A stretch of 64,000 bases of DNA, taken from Prinia subflava (taxonomy: Eukaryota > Chordata > Aves > Passeriformes > Cisticolidae). Within the stretch, counting starts at the first letter, position 1. Every line of letters begins with the position of its first letter. Under the pieces are notes generated by a model. The model made no database searches, was not told where the DNA came from, and worked only from the letters and a program-made list of their open reading frames with translations. Position numbers and translations under genes: made by a program. This document shows, in pieces, positions 1-12,967 of this stretch. The DNA is taken from NCBI RefSeq assembly GCF_021018805.1, contig NC_086266.1:4712001-4776000 (forward strand). Direction: 5' to 3'.

Positions 1-693
1 TGAGAAGCACCAAGCCTCCTCTGTTAGCTCCTTCCTGACAGCCAGGGTTTCTCTGCATGGGAAATGTGCATTCTGAACTTCTGCCCTGCCTAGTGCAGCC
101 TGCTGCCATGAGGTTTGATCTTGGTGCTTGCTGCTCTTGCTGTCTGTTGAACCTGGAAGCCACCAGCACCTTTCGCCTCTCAGGTTCTTCCTCAGGAGTT
201 GGACCTGTGGTCCCTGTGGTAACTTTTCCTTTTGTCCCATCTGTGTGGGATAGGGTGAGGCCACAAGGACTCAGCAAGGAGCTGCACCTAATCTTCATCT
301 GAGGGCAAGTAGTTCTGGAGGGTGGGCAACTGCATGAATGCAAGCTCAGAGAGCTGAGAGGGATGGCAGTGTCCTCGTTGATGGGCCTGTGTCTGCTGTC
401 CCAAGAACTGGAGCTTGAGCCCTTTCCTCGCTTGGGAGCACAGGTGAAGCTGCTCTCTGCTCTCTGGGGCTTGCTTGGCACCACATGCCCTCTGCCCTGC
501 TTGTCCCCAAACACCTGCACCAGTGCCAGGCTCTGGCCAGGACCGATGGAAGGCGTTGCTGGCCTGATGGAGGTGACTCAGTTGTTCATGGGGACAGAGG
601 GTTGCTCCCTCTGCATCCCTGCTTGTCCCCTTGCATGCAGAGCAGCCTGGGGCACAGCCCTGAGCTGCCTCTTGCATTCCCCAGAGAATTTGT
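1..693. other. No gene recognised
   Basis: I see no conserved coding sequence, splice-flanked exon or RNA gene here. In human the upstream neighbour of NLGN3 is MED12, but no MED12 coding exon is visible. Confidence 0.5.
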
Positions 694-985
694 GGGTAAC
701 CCAGAGCTGGCAGCCCTGCTCCATGGCTGTGCAGGTGACCCAGAGCTGGCAGCCCTGCTCCATGGCTGTGTGGGTGACTCAGAGCTGGCAGCCCTGCTCC
801 ATGGCTGTGCAGTGCCCCAGAGCTGGCAGCCCTGCTCCGTGGCTGTGTGGGTGACCCAGAGCTGGCAGCCCTGCTCCGTGGCTGTGTGGGTGGCCCCTGC
901 TCGGTGACCCAGAGCTGGCAGCCCTGCTCCATGGCCGTGCAGGTGCCCCAGAGCTGGCAGCCCAGCTCCATGGCTGTGCAAGCGG
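694..985 (+). repeat. 39-bp minisatellite, about seven units
   Basis: Units built on CCAGAGCTGGCAGCCCTGCT followed by CCATGGCTGTGCAGGTGA repeat every 39 bp, with a 15-nt interruption at about 890-905. Because 39 is divisible by three, all frames on both strands stay open and produce long spurious reading frames. The last unit has CCAGCT in place of CCTGCT. Confidence 0.95.
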
Positions 986-3559
986 CCCGTGCTCCGAGGG
1001 CTGCGGCAGGAGGACTCTGCTCTCCTCACCCTGCCGGGCTGTGGCGGGCACGGAGCGGCCGCTGCCCGCGGACACCGGGCGCTGTCCCTGCCCACGCCAT
1101 GCCCCTCATCCTGCTGTGTGCGGTCATGGCCGACAGCCCCCTCCCCTGCCGGCCCTGCGAGGCAGCTGAGCCTGCGCCAAGCGGCATCTTGGATGCTCCT
1201 TCTGCATCGCTGCCGCGCCGGAGGTGGGAGGGGGCGGCTCTGCAGCAGCCGGAGCGGGCTGGAGGCAGCACAGCCGTGCCGGACAGGTGGGGCCCTGCAC
1301 GGCTGGGACGGGAGCGCTGCAGAGCACCGGGGCCGGTGCTGACCTGCTGTGAGCTCTAAGGGGGGGAAATCTGGTGAAAGCACCCCAGGAGCCACCCCTG
1401 GGAGAAAGGAGATGACTTGTCCCTTCCTGTGCCCAAGTGCCTGCTGCCACGGGACCCTTTATTGCATCGCAACAGCGCTGGCCGTGCTCTTCCTCTGGCA
1501 AAAGGCTTCCCCCAGCTGTGTCAGCCGCTTGGCAGGCCGGGGCTGTGTGGGATGAGCAGCACTCCAGAGCTCTGTTGCGGTGACAGACGCCGGGCTGCCA
1601 CAGTGCCCGAGATCCCACACAACCCTCGGTGGCTGCCCGGAGGTTTTGAGTGGGTGCAGGAGATTGCAGGGGGACGTGGGGACCAGTGCAGGATCTGGTC
1701 ACAGCACGGGGCCGTCTGGGGAGCTGTGCTCTGCCTGGCCTGGCTACGTGCCTTGCAGCTGCTGTGCTGCACATTAGCACTGAGCCGCGGCCGTTTTAAG
1801 CAGGTCTGACAGCTTCCAGCCCTTCTGCTCCTTCTCCGAGTCGTGGCTAAACGCTGCTTGTGACAGAGCCAGAGGCGACCGGGGGCATTTTAATACACAC
1901 TGCCCATTGAGTAATGCACACAGCTGCCCTGCTGCGGCCACCAGCGCAGGGGGAGGGTGGTGTGGGGGTGTGCCTGCTCCATGCTGGGCTCCCTGCAGGC
2001 GCTGCCACACGGGCTGTGCCCAGCAGCTGAGGAGAAGCCGAGATAGCAACAAATCTTGATGCATTGGGGTGGATGGATGGGCTGAAGCAGGCTCTGCCCT
2101 ACACATCCACCCCACCCAGCAGCCTGGCACAGAGGGTCCCCATGGAGCACACCCTGGGCAAAGGTGGCTTGTCAAGCACTGTCAGAACTGGTGTTGTGCA
2201 AGAAAATCGAACGCTGCTCAGTCAAGCAACTGAAGCTGGGCGTGGAGCAGCTGTGTGAGTCCTCAGCTCTCCTGCAGTGCTCGTGGTGGGGAGTGGGCCA
2301 CGAGGCACCACTGCAGCCATGCTTCATCACCCCATCCTGGCCTGGTTTGGCTGGGCAGCAGGACCCAGGGAGCTATGCCTGATGCCCTGCCTGCTGCAGG
2401 GCAGCTCAGCCTCGGCCCAGGGCCCCCTTCAAGATGCTTCTCCAAGCCAATGAACCCTGATAAGCACAGAGCAGGGTTGTGCATCCATCCCAGGCAATGC
2501 TGGACCCTGTTGTCTGCTCAATGGCATAGTGGGTGGCAGCTTGCAGATCACCCTCTCTCTCTCTATATATATATATCTATATATGTATAAATAGGGTGAG
2601 CTATATTGGTATACCCTATATACATCCTGTGTATAACAGGCCAGCAACAGAACCAGTCAGGCTGCTAACCACCCATCAGCAGTCCCTGGGAGAGGCAGCA
2701 GGGCAGGAGAAGCAGGAAAGCTCTGCCCTGCTCTGCAGCAGAGCTGGAAGGCACTGGGGCAGGTGAAGCCCGACCTGTACTGGGGTGCAGGGATCTCCCT
2801 GCCACTGCACATTCACAGATTCAGCGCAGGTGCCAGAGGTGTGTGGGAGACTCGAAATTAATTGCTGCCCTTCAGACGCTGCCATGCAAACATCTTAAAC
2901 AGGAAATGGTGCCTGCTCTGTGGAGGCACCGCAGCCGATGCTACCTTGGCAATGGCAGAGGGAGGCAGCAATCAGATACATCCATCAAGACCCAAATCCA
3001 TGCCCTGTTTCAAATGATTTCTGTAATCCCATCAGGCAAGACTGAAACATTGCTACGGGCAGCGGCAGGCTGTAGGAGAGGCGGCTCCTGCCAGGAGGCC
3101 ACGAGTGGGAGGGGAAAATACCCCCATCCTGGGAAGGGGAATGACAGAGGTGCCGGGTCTTGCTGCGCGGTGCTGGGAGCCTGTGGGGCTGTGGCTGCTG
3201 GGACTGAAGCCCGGTGCGTGGCAGGGCTGAGCCTGGGATGGGGCAGCCCATACCGAGCACCTGCTGAATCCTCCCTGGCCCCGCTGGGCACTGCGGGGCA
3301 GTGCGAGAGGCGGGGACGGCTCCCTGGTTGTGGGGAATATTCCGGGCTGAAGGTGTTCCAGCTGCCTGGGGTGTGCCGGGACACACAGGGCTGTGTGAGG
3401 GGGGAAAGGGACCCTTGCAGAGTGACCGGGGCGGGATTCTGCATGCACAGGACAGTGCAGGGTGCCCGGGGCCGTGCCGGGGTGCCCCCACAGATGGGGT
3501 CGTTTACTGGGGTGGCGCGGGGAGCCCCAGGCTGTGCAGGTGTCCCGGTCGGGAAGGTG
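986..3559. other. GC-rich then mixed sequence without a recognised gene
   Basis: 986-1340 is CpG-rich. A (CT)n(AT)n microsatellite lies at about 2552-2590. Nothing in the many overlapping frames resembles a known protein. Confidence 0.5.
2552..2590. repeat. Compound (CT)n(AT)n microsatellite
   Basis: About six CT units pass directly into AT units (ATATATATATATCTATATATG). Confidence 0.9.
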
Positions 3560-4480
3560 GGGGTGACCCCCTCCGCCCATGGCCGGTGACCAGGGCAGAT
3601 TTGGGGGGTCTGGCGGATCCCGGGGTGCAGGTGCGCCCGGTGCCGGTACCCGGAGGGCGCGGTACCGAACTGCGGGTGCGGCATCCCCTCGGCGCAGCGA
3701 GCAGGGCGGTGCAGGTGCCGGGGCGTGCGGTACCGGGCCGGTTCGGCGGCGGGGCCGTGGCATGTCCGATCAGGGCGGACCGGTGCCTGTGCCGGTGCCG
3801 GTGCCGGTGCCGGGCAGCGCGGCGGCAGCGAAGGGGTGTTGCGGGACGGCCCCTCCCCAGCCCGCCTCCGCCGTGCACGCGCCGCGCGCTCCCGGTGCGG
3901 GGTCGGGCCGGACTGAGCGGAGCGCGGGGCAGCCGCCGCCGCCACCGGCATGGCCCAGCCGCGCCGCCGCCCCCGACGGTGAGTGCGCCCGCCCCGCCCC
4001 GCCCCGCACGGACCGGCACGGCCCGGCCCGCGGCGGCCCGCGATGGGGAGGGCGGCCGGACGGCACCGGACCGGCCCCACGGCGCGGGGATGCGGGTGGC
4101 CGCCGCTCCGGCCGCGGGGCTCTCGGGCAGAGGGGTGGTCCGGGCTGGGGTCGCGATCCCGGAGTCGGGCGTCGGATCGGGGCCGCGGCGGGGCGGGAGT
4201 TAACGGGTGGGGCCGAGCGCGGCGGCGGCGGGTACCGGCGAGGGTTAACGGGGCCGGATGAGCGGCCGCGGCGAGCCGGCGGGTTGCCATGGCGACGTGC
4301 TGAAAGGGGGATTGTGCGCCCGCCTCAGCTGCGCGGCCGCATCCCGGCCCCCGCCCCGCATCCGCCGGGCCGCCCGGTCCCGCTCGGCCCGGCCCGGCAG
4401 AGCCAGCGCAGAGCGGGGAGCGGGGGCTCTCCGGGCTGGAGCGCTCCCACTCCGGGGATTAGGATCCTCCCCGGGGCTGC
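3560..4480 (+). promoter_or_regulatory. CpG island with candidate first exon (donor at 3979)
   Basis: This stretch of about 900 bp has dense CpG, GC boxes (CCCCGCCCC at 3990-4005), and a (CGGTGC)n hexamer run at 3786-3812. An exon-like segment ends CCGACG-GTGAGT, with donor GT at 3979. A short ATG frame (MAQPRRRPRR) opens at 3951. An X-box-like GTTGCCATGGCGAC lies at 4283-4296. It is the strongest promoter candidate upstream of NLGN3 on this strand, but linking it to NLGN3 needs transcript data. It could serve another gene outside the window. Confidence 0.6.
4283..4296. promoter_or_regulatory. X-box-like RFX site in the CpG island
   Basis: GTTGCCATGGCGAC is a near-palindrome that fits the X-box pattern RYYNYY-AT-RRNRAC bound by RFX factors. 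Confidence 0.5.
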
Positions 4481-5602
4481 GGGGTGTCTGTGGTGTGCTG
4501 TAGGTACTGGGGGTGCTGGTGTAGGTCCTGGGAGGTTATTTGGGGTGCAAGGATGCTTCTGGTGCTGACAGGCATGAGGCTGCTGGTGTGAGCATCCCTG
4601 GGTCAAGGGCAGGCAGGAGATCCCCTAGGCTCGGTTTATTTGGCATAGCATTAGGAATGACATTAGCCATTGGGCTCCTGGAGTGAAAGGACATTCCCTG
4701 TTTCTCTCCTGGGCCAGGGACCGAGTTGAAGGCAGGCTTGCTGTCAAGCAGCTGGCCATACTCATCCCTGAGCAGGGCAGCAGGCCAGATACCCATTCAT
4801 CCATCCACCCACCCGTCCCTGAGCAGGGTGGTGGCTGCAGGGGGTGCTGGTGGCCCCAGCGATGTGCTGTGGCTGGAGATGGCACCGTTCACCTGAGCTT
4901 GGCCCCGTGGTGCTCGAAGCCATGGAGCAGGACAGGTGTGGTGGGTGATGGTCAGTGCTGGGGTCTGTCTGCATCCCGTGCTGCCAGCAGCAAGGGAGAG
5001 AAATGATGAGGGAGGGAGCTGAGGTCTTTGTCCAGCCAGTCAGTGTCTGGACCACACTCTCCCAAACGGTGACACTTCCTTATGCCTCTACCAGCAGCCT
5101 TTCCCAAGGCCACAGACCTCCCTTAGGGAGGTGGCTCTGACATGACATCCCTGAAAGGCTGGGATTTTCCTTCCATCCTTTGAGAGTGCCTCATCTGATG
5201 CTGCTGCTGGCTCGGCCCCAGGTGATGGCAGAGCCAGCTCCCCACGAGCCCCTGTGCTGGCCGTGCTTTGTGTCAGCCTGGTGGGACCTTCCTTTCCCTG
5301 CAAACCAGGGTCCTCTGTGGAATTGGGAGCATCTGCCAGCTGGGTTAGGAGTGGATGTGTCCTCAGAGAGGTTGCCAAGGCAGGAGTCACTCTTAGCTCT
5401 GGGAAATGCCTGTGCCAGGGGTGCCCCCAAGCACCCATGCCAACACCTGGCGCAGGGCTGGGCACCCAGAGGTCCCCAATGGAACCAGAGCTCCTCCTGC
5501 TCTGCAGGCTGCAGGTGGCCGCCACCAGAGCTAGTGTCTGCAAAATGGTTAAAGGCTGACATTTAGAGGTCACACTTTTAGCACAGTGCATGTGTTTGCT
5601 TC

Positions 5603-5666
5603 ATTTGCATTTGCAGTTAGCCGGGCTCGAGGCTTTGCCACTCGCATGTGCAGTTGCCATGGTTAC
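5603..5666. promoter_or_regulatory. POU octamer and X-box-like motif pair
   Basis: A perfect octamer ATTTGCAT (5603-5610) lies 42 nt before GTTGCCATGGTTAC (5653-5666), which departs from the RFX half-site rule at one position. This is a possible enhancer, by motif only. Confidence 0.35.
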
Positions 5667-6349
5667 GCGTGCGGTGGGGATGTGGAGTTTGGTTGGACAC
5701 CTGCAAACACGCAGCTCTCAACCCCCAGAGCACGGGCAGGAGCTGCCAGCGTGCAGGGCAGCCCTTGGGCATGGGCGTGAGGGCCCTGCACAGCGCTGTG
5801 CTGAGGAAATGGGAGCTGCAGGATCTGCGTGGTGCTGCCTTGCACAGCCTCCAAGTGCCCACACTCGACAGCAGTGAGCATCTGGGGCAGCCTTGTTAGA
5901 GAGGAAGGTTGAGCCCAAGCCAAGGGGGTTACCCTGCATCCTTTCATCCCTTTTCATCTGGGATGTTTCTTTTCCAGACCCTGTGTAGAGGCTTTTGTCC
6001 CAAAGGGCAGGAGGGAAGGTGCTTGAGAGCAGGGTGGTGAGGGCAGCCAGAACCTGGGAGTCACGAGTGGAGCTACTGAGCAGGGACAGGGGCCTGCCAA
6101 AGCTTCACAAGGCAGCGTGAGAATTGGCAGAGCACTGTGCTGAGGCTCCAGATGTGGTGGCTGTGTCTGTCCTGGCTCCCTGTGGGGGCTGCTCTGGGTG
6201 CTCACGTCCAACACAGACAGGGATTTGTTCCAGGTGTCTTTTGATCAGGATCACGTCCGCCAGCAAGAGCAAGGAGATAGTGACTGCCAAAATCCTCTGG
6301 CAGGTCCATGTTGGCCCTTGTGTCAAGGGAGGAGGTGTTTTAGGACACC

Positions 6350-6400
6350 TAAGACAAGAAAGGGACCTCGAGGTCATCAAGCCTGTAAGCTCCATCTAAA
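6350..6400 (-). mobile_element. Possible old CR1 fragment
   Basis: GGGACCTCGAGGTCATCAAG resembles the conserved block found near the 3' end of avian CR1 elements. No tail repeat or further body can be followed. Confidence 0.35.
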
Positions 6401-9400
6401 CAATTCCCAAACAGCATCAGCTCAGCCAGCTCCTAAACCCCAGCCACAGCAGTCTGCTGCCTCCCAAGCAATTTGCTGCCATCTTCCTGTATCCTGCCTG
6501 CTAGAAGCTATTTCTTTGCAGCAGGCAGGGGGGAAAGGAAGCTCTCCTGGCTGTCCAGGAGCTGCTGTGGCCTCAGGCAGAGCAGTGTGGAAGTGTCCCT
6601 GCTGCACTGGTGGCAGCTGGAGGGATCCAGTAACAGTGGAAGGGTGGAAGGGTTGTGGGAGGTGGTGAGGATGGGCACATGGAGCGTGTGTCTGTGCAAC
6701 AAGTTGTGGAGCTGCAGAGGAGCCTGTGGAATCTCAGAGCAGAGCACAGAGGGTCTGTGTGTCTGCCATCCTGGGGCTGTGCAGAGAGATGGGGCAGGGA
6801 CAGCTTGGCTCAGTCCTTAGAAGTCCCAGTGGCGCTGGGATGGAAGTTAGCAGCTCCCTGTGGGATCCCAGGTCCTCTGCTGTGGTCTGTGGTTATTGGC
6901 TGCCACTGAGAGTGCTTTGAAAGGCAGCCAAGGGCGTTGTGGCTCTGGGTCAGCACAGAGGAGAGGGGGTCGCAGGCAGCACAGGGCACGTCAGCAGGAG
7001 GAGGCAGGTTGGATCCTGTACCAGGGCACCCGAGGAGAGCTGGGGCTGAGGACTGAGCTGAGCTGAGCTGGGTGGTGCTGCGTGGGGCACTGAACGCTCT
7101 GGTGGTCTCCCACTGTGGTACTCCCCAGAGCTGGGGGCAGGGAGCGGGCTGTGACCAGCACTGTGTGCTGCTGGCCTCAGCAGGATTCTGCTGTGGGTGT
7201 GAGGGGAATGAATAAATGGTCCTGCAATTGCCAGAGCTGCCAGTTTGAACCCACATCATTCAGACCCCGGAGCGAGTCTGACTGAGAGGAAACGGGGATG
7301 AAGAGGGAGCAGTGGAAAGACATGGGTGCTTCTGGCTGCAGCTGCTGGGTCCTGTCTGGTTTGTGTATCTCCTGGAGGCTTTCCCTGGATGGGAGGTTAT
7401 GCACAGTTTGAGAGGCTTGTCTGGGCTCAGGAGTCATGTGGTATTGCAGTCCATGATGAAACCTGTGTTCTTGCTAAGTCTGGAAGTTGTGTGTGGAAAC
7501 TCTGCTCGTGCAATACATTCCTTTGGCCATGTTGCCTGCCTGGCAGCAGGGACAGCACGTGGCAGGGGCTGTCTGTGAGCAAGGTTTTGTGCTGGGGAGT
7601 GCTGTTTGGGATGAGACCACCTTGGCAAGGAGCTCAGAGGATTGTTGGTAAAGAAGCCTTGTTCCTGACACTGCAAAATGCAGAACAGTGGAGTAACATC
7701 TGTTATTTTCAAACTGTGTCTCAGTGCGAGTGTATCCTGTAAGGTGCCTGGCAAGCAGAGCTGAAACTTTGCCTGGTGGCCAGATGCTCTGGCCGTGCCA
7801 GCAGAGCAGGTGGCAAAGTTTGGGAAAGGTTGCAGAGAGGGCGTGTTACAGGGCTTGTACAGTGCACAAACCTTGTCTGGGTCTGGGCCTGGGCTGCTGA
7901 GGGCAGGGAGGGCTGGGAAGAGTTTGTTCAGGAGGCTTCTGAGATGGGCCTGGGGAGGGGACTGCTGAGAATGCCCTTTTGTGATGATGAGGAGCTGCAG
8001 GGACTCGGCCTTCAACAAGCAGTGGTGCAGCTCTAAAGGACTGGGAGAAGACACCCAAGCCTGTAACGTGGCCAAAATGTCTGTGTGGCACTCCCCATGG
8101 AGGTGGCTCTGTCCGTGCCCTGGTCCTGGCACCCAGTGCTAAAGGAGTTGTGGAGGTGAAAGTGTGACTCCAACTGTCTTTGTGCCTTTCTTCTGCCCTC
8201 ACATAACTCCAGGCACCACTGAGCAACTTGAGGACCCATGGGACAGTGATGGAGGAGAGGGACAGGGGTTGCTCTGTGTCTCTGTCTCCAGAGCTGCCCA
8301 CAGGGAGCTCAGGAGAGATGTGTGGGTGTTGAGATCATTGTGGAGTCAAATGCCTGGAAGTTGCAGCAGAGTTGGTCAGAGGTCTGGTGGCCTCTTGCAG
8401 AAAAATGGCTAAATAAGGCAGGGTTCTTCAGGCTGGAAAAGGAACAACAGAAGATGGATAAGATGTGTCTGCAGGAGGCCAGGAGAGAAGTGATAGAGGT
8501 TAACTGTTCGTTGTTTATTTTCATACAAGTACAAGGTCACACCAAATTAAGCTCTCAGGAGGTGCCAAACAGGAGGAGGGGCACTGCCTCTTGCAGATGT
8601 GCTATCAAATCACAAAAGTCCTCAGAACAAGGTGTCATGAACAGCAAAACCTTGCATTAGTTTCAGGAGAAATGAGATGATTTCAAGAAGGACAAGAGGT
8701 TCCCCCAGAACTAATAAACACACTGAGATCCACCTCTGGCTTGGTCAGCTGCTGAGCTGTGAATTGCTTGTGCTTCTGACTGCTTGCAAGTACACAGAGC
8801 AAGGGGGACTTTTGGTCTGCTCTGTTATTTTCATAACATTCTGCTCACCAGTGTGGAGCCAGGAGGGAGCTCTGGGTTTTGGTAAAGAAGGATGGGTTTA
8901 TCCCCATTCTGTTCCTTAGCTTGGCACAGGGTGACAGATGCAGTCCCTGCATGGGATGCTCTCCCCAAATGATGGAGGTGCAGCTGCTGGGAGATACAGG
9001 ACCTGTGCTAAGCACCAAGCCTTGGCTTCACAGGGCATTTCCAGGAGACCTCTGACAGGCTTTTTTCTACTGATCAGGTAGTGATTCAGTTGGAAAATGA
9101 ATGGCAATATCCCTTCCTGCTGTGTTCCCTGACAGCTCTGCTTCCTCTGCTTCCCTGGGCACACGGACATGCTGGCAGCAGAGCTGGAGTCTCATCTTAG
9201 TGCTGTCCCAATTCCCTGGTACTTGCTGCACATGATAGGCACTGTGGGATCACCAGAGATCTGATCTTCATCTCCTGCTCCTTCAATCCATTCTCTCTGC
9301 CTGTTCTCATACACATCAGGAAACATCAGTGTCAGTTTTGTTCCTGGTTTTATCCTCAAATGAGAAAAGACTCATGTCCTGCTAACCATGAGGGTCCAGC

Positions 9401-12400
9401 TCAGCCTTACCTTGGCAAATGTGGGTTGCCAAAAGGCTGTTCTCCAGCTCCTGAGCAGCCCAGAGACATGCAAGGACAACAGGAAGATGCAAGCCTTGGC
9501 TTGGAAGCAGTTGGCTTCTTATGGGAGAAGTGGGCTTGGAGAGGAGGATGCAGGGATGAGCTGGGGATCCAGCAGTCCCCCTGTGGGTTTTGGCTGGCAG
9601 GCAGCAGTGTGAGGTCAAGTGAGGTTGTTGCTTATGAAGAGGATGCTGTTTCTCAACCTTATTAATTCCAAGAGGACTGAAGGAAGTGTCCAGCCAGCAG
9701 CACAAGGGTGTCCTTGCAACCAAAACCCAGAATTTCCCTTGGATAGCAGCTGTCCTGTGCCTCAGGAGAGAAACAATCTCTGTTTCTGTCCTGTCTTTTT
9801 GATCTCTGTTGTCCCTGGGGTCTCTGGATGAGAATCTGAGATTGCAGATTTGGGCAGGGAGCTGCTGTATACTCTGATGCTCATGACTTTAGGAGAAGCC
9901 ACTTGGTTGCCTACTCTTTGTAACAAAAAACTCCTCCTGTGTCCGCCGGGAGCGATGCTTCCAAGTGGGCATCTGCTGAGGCAGAGCTGTGCTCGGGGAC
10001 TTCTGAGGAGCAGCAGGGAGCATGAGAACAGTCTTGGCACTTGAACTTGACTTTGCTTGGCATTGTTGGTCCTTGCAGCATGCCTGTCTGTCTGGCTTCA
10101 TTCTGCTCCCTCTGGAGAGACAGGGCATCCCCAGGCTGCCTGATTTGCTCCGGTCCAGCTTATTTCTTAGCATGAGGTGGTATTTGCAGTAAAACACATT
10201 AAAGGATTTTTTTTGCCAGAGGTTTTAGGCTTTCTGCTTTTTTTGTGCTTGAAGATAGAAAATATGGGAGGATAAATTTACAAGGGAAAATAGAAAATAC
10301 ATTTTGGATTAAATTTGAATGGGTTTCCTTTCTAGCTGCTGGCTTGCCTGACCTACAGTCTCTAGTGAGCCCTGGCTGCCTGAGCAAGACTTTGTGGAGC
10401 TGCTGTGGCTGCAGGCTCCAGTCCAGGGCGCTGCCATGGTCTTCTGCTTAGTCACGCCAGCTTTGGTTTTGGTTTGGGAATGGGAGCAGCTGATGGCCTT
10501 GTTGAGGGCAGGCTCCCCTGCTCAAGGAAGCTGCTCCTCTTGGTTGGGTTGAGGCTCTCATGGGCTTGGGCTGCACCATGGGCTGCACCTTGGCACACTT
10601 GGGCTGTCTGAGGTGACAGACACCACGTCTGTCCGGGCTGTGCACACACCTTTAGGTTGTGTTTAGATAAACTCTTTAGGTTGCTTACTGGATGGAGCAC
10701 ACACCAAATCTGTACATTTCCAGAATTCCTGGAAAAGCCTGTAGGGTTTCTGGGGAAACCAGGAACTCTGGGATGGGCTTTTATCTCGTTCAGCTGCAGA
10801 TGGGAGGTTTTGGATGCTGTGTGGAGCCAGGAGCCTGGTGTGGTGCTGCCCCAAGCCGATGCCACCTGTGCCCACTGGGCTGTGCCCAGCAGCTCCTCTG
10901 GAGCTCGGCAGCGGGGTGGGGCAGATGTGCACAGGGGGAGGGTGGCTTCTCCAGCACCTGTGCCTTCCTGCCGAGCGTGCGAGGGTGAAATTCAATTTGT
11001 GGATGAGTCGTGGCTGTGAGGAACACAGGCCACAGTGTGTGCCGGAGCCAGGCGGTGTCTGGGAGCAGCGCGGCCGGCATGCACAGCATGTCCTGCCTGC
11101 CAGCTCTTGCGGAGGCTGACGTCAGCCTGGAGGAGCGGTGGCTGCTGCAGGATGTGGCAGCCTGACGCTGTGTCATGTTGGCTCTGGGTGTGTGGCCCCA
11201 GCTCCCGCGGTGGCTCTGCCAAGGGGTGCTGCCCTGGGCTGGTGTCCCCTGCCCTCCTCGCCCTGCAGCCGGGAGGGGAAGGGGCCCGGTGCCCTCTGCC
11301 ACCGGCAGCTTGCGGGGTGGTGGTGTGGATGGAGGAGTCCGTGGTGCTTCCAGCAACAATGGCATTTTCCCGCCCCCACATCTGGATCTTTCTGATGTTT
11401 CTAGTGTAACCTGCTTGCTGGCAGGAGCAGAGGGGATGTGCATTACAGCATTAGCAAATGCAGCTTGCACTGACCCATGCTCTGTCCTACCTGTGCTTTG
11501 CTGCCAGAGGTCAGTGCTCCCCATCCCTGCCCCAGTCCAGGTGTGGGTATCCCACTCCCTCCTCTGCAGGGAGCAGCCCTCTCTTGTGGATGAAGAGCCC
11601 AGGGCTGTGAGGAGGGGAGCTCTCAGGTCTCCCAGGCCAGCCAAGGCAGAGCTGGGACTAATTGTGCCCCCAGGCAAGCTGCAGTGTCAGGGAGCAGTGG
11701 GTCACTGCTGATGCCAGTAGGCTCAAAGGGACATTTGCCATATGGCCAGAAAATGACGTCTGGTCTTTGGTCAGGGCCACTCACACCAACATAAAACTCA
11801 GCATCCAGAGCCCAGTGGGCAATGGGCTGCAGTTTAGCTGGGGCATCTCTCTGGCACAGGACAGGACCTGCAGCTCTCCCAGCCATGGGAAACTCGGGAG
11901 CATGGGGTGGCACAGCCCTGCACCCCAGGCCCTGGGCACCTGTGTCTGTGCAGAGCCTGTCTGCTGTTTCACCTGGCAGTAGGGACTGGTGTAACAAGGT
12001 GGAGATGATGTGGACAGCCAAACATCTCCTGGGATGGCTTTCCTGAGCAAAGACCCTGCAATAAGGAAACAGCTTGATGCTGGGCTGCAGTGCTTGGGGT
12101 TTCCTGCACCCTGAGGGAGCACACGTGGCTCTGCTGCCTGCCCTGTGACCCTCGAGGGGTGGCTCTCTCAGGATGGCCCACACCTCCCCCTGCACAGGGA
12201 TGTGCTCTCCCCACAGAGCCACCTTGCTCCATGGGCTTGGTGTCTCATGCTAGGTAACACCTGGTGCAAAAAGGTGGTGCTTGTACACTGCCAGATGACT
12301 TGTAACCTTATCTCTTCACAAGAAAACTTATTGTGTCATGTTTCAGCTTCTGTAGAAAAGTTAGTTCCTGCGTGTCTCCAGCTATTTCCTTCATCTCTGT

Positions 12401-12754
12401 TCTTTGTCCTGGTTTTATTACCTTTAGCACAGATTACTTCCAGGACTTGTTTTATGATTCTGCCCTACAAAACCTTTCTGAGCTGATAAAGAGTGGAGTG
12501 ATGTTAGGCAGAAATGGGTGGTTGGGGCAGATGTTGGTAAAAAACCCAGTCCTTTACTGGCTCTGCTGCTGAAACCAGAGGCTCCAAAGCCACAGTCTGG
12601 ATTTCAACCCTTGATTAAGTGGATTTGGCTTCCTGCTTTTAGTCAGTAAAAATGAAACATTGACAACTTATTTTGGATGTAGCTGTTCCCATTCAGAACA
12701 CTCTTGGATTTTGTTGCCCACCCTCCCTAATCACATTTGCAGGAAGTCCAAATA

Positions 12755-12967
12755 TTTTAAGCTGCAGTCGGTTCCTCTCTGCCCAGCCCACCTCCTTACA
12801 TTTATAGAGCCTCCCCCAGTCCACATTAGCCCATGGAAAGCATTGGCTGTGCACACACTCACCCTGCCTGCAGCCACTGGTGCTTTCTCAGCTCTCCTTG
12901 GAGCTTGTGTGAGATGTCTTGAGCTGTTCTAGCACAGGTGGTGGTATGGGCAGGACAGAGCTTTGTG
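12755..12967 (+). repeat. Dispersed repeat copy A (213 bp, about 96% like 34086-34298)
   Basis: The block starts TTTTAAGCTGCAGTC and ends GGACAGAGCTTTGTG. It aligns without gaps to 34086-34298 with about nine differences. Weaker similarity continues leftward to about 12590 (for example TTTGGCTTCCTGCTT). A TATA-like CATTTATAGAG lies inside, so an LTR-type origin is possible but unproven. Confidence 0.85.

Larger units (their letters stand above)
4481..12580. other. Presumed NLGN3 5' intron or upstream sequence, no gene recognised
   Basis: I found no conserved coding exon on either strand over about 8 kb. Local items are an octamer plus X-box-like pair (5603-5666), a short run of GAGCT units (7046-7068) and a weak CR1-like fragment (about 6350-6400, with GACCTCGAGGTCATCAAGCC). 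Confidence 0.5.

Noticed and set aside
288..1395. Open frames through the 39-bp minisatellite on both strands
   Set aside because: The unit length is a multiple of three and lacks stops, and the frames end soon after the array.
3010..4290. Long open frames on both strands in the 3.0-4.3 kb region, up to 426 codons
   Set aside because: CpG-island sequence has few stops. The frames are Arg/Pro/Gly/Ala-rich without domains, and several overlapping frames are open at once.
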